A DNA stretch of 15,378 nt from JBAROU01 sp049642385 (GTDB taxonomy: Bacteria; Chloroflexota; Dehalococcoidia; DSTF01; RBG-16-68-14): positions 1-15,378 of the forward strand of contig JBAROU010000205.1 in the NCBI GenBank assembly GCA_049642385.1. The letters are read 5' to 3'. Shown one piece after another: positions 12,355 to 15,378 of this stretch; positions within the stretch are counted from its first letter, which is position 1; each line of letters begins with the position of its first letter. Under the pieces are notes generated by a model, which saw only the letters and a list, made by a program, of their open reading frames with translations, was not told where the DNA came from and searched no databases. Both the position numbers and the translations under genes were made by a program.

Positions 12355-14413
12355 CACCTGCCTAAAGACGCTCTCGCCGGCGTATCGAGCTAAGCAGCTA
12401 GCGCTTGCGCTGTCCGACTTCGACCTGAAGCGGAGCATCGCTACGACCTGGGGTGCCGTCCGCGTCGACGTCGCGATCATCGTCGGCCTGACCGTGCTGG
12501 CCGCGGTCCCTCGCCTCGTTCTCCTCACTGACATTCCGCCCGGCCTGCACGGCGACGAAGGCTGGACCGGCCTCGACGCGCATCGCATCCTCAACGAAGG
12601 CTGGATCGGGCCCTACGTGGGCAGCGCGCTCGGCCAGCCGGCCGGTCCGCTCTACTTCGCCGCCCCGTTCATAAAGGTCTTCGGCGATACGGTCTTCGCG
12701 GTTCGCTTGGCGATGGCGGTGCTGGGCATCATCACCATCCCCGTCGCCTACCTCACCTTCCGCACGATGTTCAGCCGAAGCGTCGGCTTCTTCGCAGCCG
12801 TCCTGCTCTCGATAGGAATGTGGCATCTGCACTACAGCCGCATCGGCTTCATGGTGATCTCCTGGCCGCTGATGGAGCTGCTCACACTGCTGTTCCTGTT
12901 CTTGGGCATCCAGACGAAACGCTGGCTCTTCTTCGGCCTGTCCGGCCTCGCGTTCGGAGCGGGTGTCTACACCTATAATGCCTACCCGGTTTTCGCCCTG
13001 CCGATGGCGCTCCTCTTCGCGTGGCTCATCGGCCGCGAGTTGCTCGCCTGGTTCACGAAGAATCGTACTGGCCGCGAGCTGCTCGTCTTTGCTGGCCAGC
13101 TCATTTTATTCGCCGTGATGACGGGCGTTGCCGCGCTTCCCATGATCCTCTACGCTTCCGACCCCAACGAGCACTACCTGAACCACCACCGCAGCGTCTC
13201 GGTGCTCGAGACCGACGAATGGAAAGCGGACGACCTCTCAGGTAAGGTCGATTTCACCTTCGACCGCACGCGCCACTTCTTCTACGCCGCGTTCTGGCAC
13301 GGCGAAGCAGATGGCGCGGACGGCGCCGGCACCTCGGCCATGGTTGACCGCGTATCGGTCGCGCTTGTCGCGATCGGCGTGCTGATCTTGCTGGCCCGCT
13401 GGCGCCGTCCCTCCTCGATCGCTGTGCTGCTCGCATTCGCGTTGCTACCCATCGCAAGCATCTTCACGTACAACGCCCTCTTCCGTCGTTCGGTCGGCCT
13501 CGTGCCGTTCATCGCCGTCCTCGCCGCGATGCCTCTCGCGTTCTGGTGGGACCGCGCGAAAGGCTTCGGGCCGCTCTGGCGCAACGCATCCTACGCAGGC
13601 ATGGCGGCGATCATCACCTTCGTCGGCTACCAGAACTTCAACTCGTACTTCCAGAAGTTCCCGGACACGGAGCTCGCGCAGTTCACCTATGGCGTCGAGC
13701 TCGCTGCCGCTTCCGAGTACATGCACGACCTGCCCGGCGACCCGTTTGTCTACCTCTATAGCGGACGTTGGGGATTCGATTACGAAACGCGTCGCTTCCT
13801 CGCGCCCGATGTCGTTGGACAGGACCGCTCGAACGAGTTCGGCACCTTCGATCTCACGCCCACGCAGCCCGGCCCCGTCGCCTACGTGTTCCTCGCCCCA
13901 TACCTCGATCAAGCCGACGAAGTCGCACGGCTCTACCCCGGCGGCAAACTCACCGACCACGTTGAGGACGGCGTCGTCTACTTCCGCGGCTACTACCTGC
14001 CCTCTACCGAAGGCATCGCTCAGCCGCCGACCAACGTTACGCCCGAGCCGCCCGTCGTTTCCGCGGAGGGCGCCGCCGAGCGTGATGCCACGCGCGAGCA
14101 GGACTTCGCCGTGATCGCAGCCGCGCTCGAGCAGTACAAGCAGGCGCACGGCGCCTATCCAGACACGGCGGGCCAGGTGCAGAGCTTATGCGTCTTCCTG
14201 GATTACGATGTCGGCTGTGCGCTAAATGAAGTGCTCGATCCCATCCCGCAGGATCCCCTCGGCGACCCGGGCGCGAACGGCTATTGGTATGCGGCAACGA
14301 AGAATGAGTACCGCGTCTACTCCAAGCGAGAGACGGATACCATCCCGCTCTGCCCCGAACATCCGCCACACTTGGGCGGCTTCGATTCGATCTACTGCGT
14401 CATCGGCCCGTAG
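12344..14413 (+). CDS. GT39/PMT-like (GT-C fold) membrane glycosyltransferase with pseudopilin-like C-terminal module
   Basis: The 689-residue product is a polytopic membrane protein. Its first hydrophobic segment (about 42-61) is followed by the acidic pair Asp71-Glu72 in GLHGDEGW, placed where GT-C enzymes such as PMT/ArnT carry their catalytic acid. About nine or ten more hydrophobic segments run to about 428. GT-C enzymes transfer sugars from lipid-linked donors to proteins or glycans on the outer face. After a soluble region (about 450-555) and a Pro/Thr-rich linker (556-575), residues about 584-689 form a distinct module: ALEQYKQAHGAYPD, SLC, VGC, DPIPQDP, YWYA, PLC, YCV. This resembles the soluble part of GspG-like pseudopilins without their N-terminal helix. 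Four cysteines (616, 625, 670, 685) match those of the facing gene. The ATG at 12344 follows AAAGG weakly; a second ATG is at 12350. Substrates unknown. Confidence 0.78.
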   Translation: MTMSTCLKTLSPAYRAKQLALALSDFDLKRSIATTWGAVRVDVAIIVGLTVLAAVPRLVLLTDIPPGLHGDEGWTGLDAHRILNEGWIGPYVGSALGQPAGPLYFAAPFIKVFGDTVFAVRLAMAVLGIITIPVAYLTFRTMFSRSVGFFAAVLLSIGMWHLHYSRIGFMVISWPLMELLTLLFLFLGIQTKRWLFFGLSGLAFGAGVYTYNAYPVFALPMALLFAWLIGRELLAWFTKNRTGRELLVFAGQLILFAVMTGVAALPMILYASDPNEHYLNHHRSVSVLETDEWKADDLSGKVDFTFDRTRHFFYAAFWHGEADGADGAGTSAMVDRVSVALVAIGVLILLARWRRPSSIAVLLAFALLPIASIFTYNALFRRSVGLVPFIAVLAAMPLAFWWDRAKGFGPLWRNASYAGMAAIITFVGYQNFNSYFQKFPDTELAQFTYGVELAAASEYMHDLPGDPFVYLYSGRWGFDYETRRFLAPDVVGQDRSNEFGTFDLTPTQPGPVAYVFLAPYLDQADEVARLYPGGKLTDHVEDGVVYFRGYYLPSTEGIAQPPTNVTPEPPVVSAEGAAERDATREQDFAVIAAALEQYKQAHGAYPDTAGQVQSLCVFLDYDVGCALNEVLDPIPQDPLGDPGANGYWYAATKNEYRVYSKRETDTIPLCPEHPPHLGGFDSIYCVIGP

Positions 14414-14414
14414 C

Positions 14415-14432
14415 GGCTCACGGTCAGGAGCC
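14415..14432. terminator. Small hairpin between the convergent membrane-protein genes
   Basis: GGCTC (14415-14419), an 8-base loop and GAGCC (14428-14432) span the 10-base gap between two converging genes and run into the end of the second. No T-run on either side. It may serve as a compact bidirectional terminator, but support is thin. Confidence 0.25.
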
Positions 14433-15378
14433 TGGCGGGCTTCCGGGCAGGCAGTACAGGTTTTCCGAATGCTGCACCGCGCGTGGCAGCGAATCTGGGC
14501 AATCAGACGTGGGCGGCACGCTATCCAGCGCGACGAACAGGGTGAACGTCGCTCCGTCCGATTGATACCAGTAGAGCCCCTGGGGCGACGGATCTTGTGG
14601 GATCGGATCGATCACCTCGCCGAGCTGGCAGCCTGCGTCCAGGTCCTCATAGCGACAGAGGCTTTGGAGTCCCACGGCCACGGGGTATCTCTCGTGGCGC
14701 AGATAGTACAAGTCGAGCGCGTCCGCCACAATCGTCAGATCGCGTAGGCGCTGCTCGTCTCGCTTCCCACTCCCGCCATCGTTCGCTGAAGGTGGGCCCG
14801 GCGAGGTAGACGTCGGCGTCGGCAGCATCGCCGTGATCTCGCGCGCGCGCGGCGCCTCCTCATCGCCGGTACGGCGGCCGGGCAACTCGTACGGGGTCAG
14901 CGAGGGAACGGTGTACGTCGCGATATACACCCGCCGGTCGGGGTACTTCCGGAACAGCGCCGCCTGGTAGCGCGGGATGTTGCGCGCATAGACGACGTTG
15001 CCGTCCAGGTCAGGCGAGTTCATCCAGAACACGTTGCCGTAGCACCACCAGTTCGGACACACCTCGACGAGCACCAGCGCGTTGTGCAGATCAGCTTCGT
15101 CGACGAGGTCGACCAGGCGTTCGTCGATATAGTTGAAGCCCTGCAGCTCGATCGATCGCGCAGGGACGAAGCGCACCGCCCAGGAAGTCTCCTGGCTTAG
15201 CAGCCAGCCGTAGATGCTCCCACCCACCAGCGCCAGCACCAGGCCGTACGAGATCGCGACGCCCGCCCACTTCGACACGTCGCCCGGCCCAAGGAGCGTC
15301 TGTTTCAGCCAGCCGGCGCCGCTCGAGAGCAGCTCGCCGGCGCGATCGGCGCCCCGGGCGCCAAGCAGTATTAACAGA
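14424..15378 (-). CDS. Membrane protein with the same pseudopilin-like C-terminal module (5' end beyond the window)
   Basis: The frame is open from the stop at 14424 to the right edge, so the gene is partial. A GTG at 15278 could start a 284-residue form, but 33 further sense codons precede it and read like a helix and loop (LLILLGARG, GWLKQTLLGPG), so I take it as the C-terminal part of a larger polytopic protein. From the GTG: a membrane segment (about 6-27, ending GWLLSQE), a soluble domain with VEVCPNWWCYGNVFWMNSPD and RKYPDRRVYIATY, which resembles the tail of GT39-like membrane proteins, then a Pro/Ser-rich linker (about 150-172) and the module at about 178-284: IVADALDLYYLRHERYP, SLC, AGC, DPIPQDP, YWYQ, DCP, YC. 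Cysteines 208, 217, 260 and 276 match those of the facing gene. No further function can be assigned. Confidence 0.7.
   Translation of the reverse strand, partial: LLILLGARGADRAGELLSSGAGWLKQTLLGPGDVSKWAGVAISYGLVLALVGGSIYGWLLSQETSWAVRFVPARSIELQGFNYIDERLVDLVDEADLHNALVLVEVCPNWWCYGNVFWMNSPDLDGNVVYARNIPRYQAALFRKYPDRRVYIATYTVPSLTPYELPGRRTGDEEAPRAREITAMLPTPTSTSPGPPSANDGGSGKRDEQRLRDLTIVADALDLYYLRHERYPVAVGLQSLCRYEDLDAGCQLGEVIDPIPQDPSPQGLYWYQSDGATFTLFVALDSVPPTSDCPDSLPRAVQHSENLYCLPGSPPGS

Noticed and set aside
13445..14149. Minus-strand ORF of 234 codons opposite the GT39-like gene
   Set aside because: Shadow frame: Glu/Arg/Val-rich, no domain, while the plus strand encodes a coherent polytopic membrane protein.

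Overview
The window is 15.4 kb of high-GC, gene-dense bacterial chromosome, with no sign of phage, plasmid or insertion-sequence genes. Several features suggest an environmental bacterium, perhaps of the Chloroflexota (Dehalococcoidia-like): the fused homocysteine methyltransferase / methylene-THF reductase, a beta-propeller lipoprotein, a SufR-type Fe-S regulator beside a lone HesB protein, a GT39-type membrane protein with a pilin-like tail, and extended -10 promoters. The phylum is an inference from gene content and style, not a measurement.

Layout. (1) 105-5071, minus strand: fused homocysteine S-methyltransferase/MTHFR -> DinB-fold protein -> TolB-like lipoprotein -> argD. Gaps are short (27-48 bp), but argD and the lipoprotein gene each carry their own promoter-like element. 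(2) 5072-5269: spacer holding the promoter of the fused gene and a doubtful 35-codon ORF. (3) 5270-7096, minus: EVE-domain protein -> CoA-transferase, 21 bp apart. (4) 7155-7760, minus: an unrecognised gene clearly lower in G+C than its surroundings, just downstream of a strong terminator. (5) 7867-8965, minus: sufR -> hesB/iscA, with an internal hesB promoter and the terminator at 7813-7840. (6) 9039-10891, minus: two tandem APH-fold kinases 2 bp apart. (7) 11022-12239, plus: cysteine desulfurase, divergent from the kinases. (8) 12344-14413, plus: GT39-like polytopic membrane protein. It converges on (9) 14424 to the right edge, minus: the 3' part of a second membrane protein.

How the genes connect. 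Cysteine desulfurase, HesB/IscA and SufR form an Fe-S cluster supply and sensing theme, interrupted by the kinase pair. The fused methyltransferase/reductase (one-carbon and methionine metabolism) and argD (arginine) are housekeeping biosynthesis. The two convergent membrane proteins end in the same roughly 105-residue module. It resembles the soluble part of a type II secretion pseudopilin (GspG-like) and has four cysteines at matching places. This shared tail is the most unusual thing in the window.

Regulation. A nearly fixed extended -10 element (TGGTATCCT or TGGTATAAT) precedes argD, the lipoprotein gene, the fused methyltransferase gene and the GT39 gene. Related TGnTANNNT elements precede the kinase pair and the cysteine desulfurase. 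No gap between genes exceeds 200 bases, and I found no rRNA, tRNA, CRISPR array or recognisable riboswitch.
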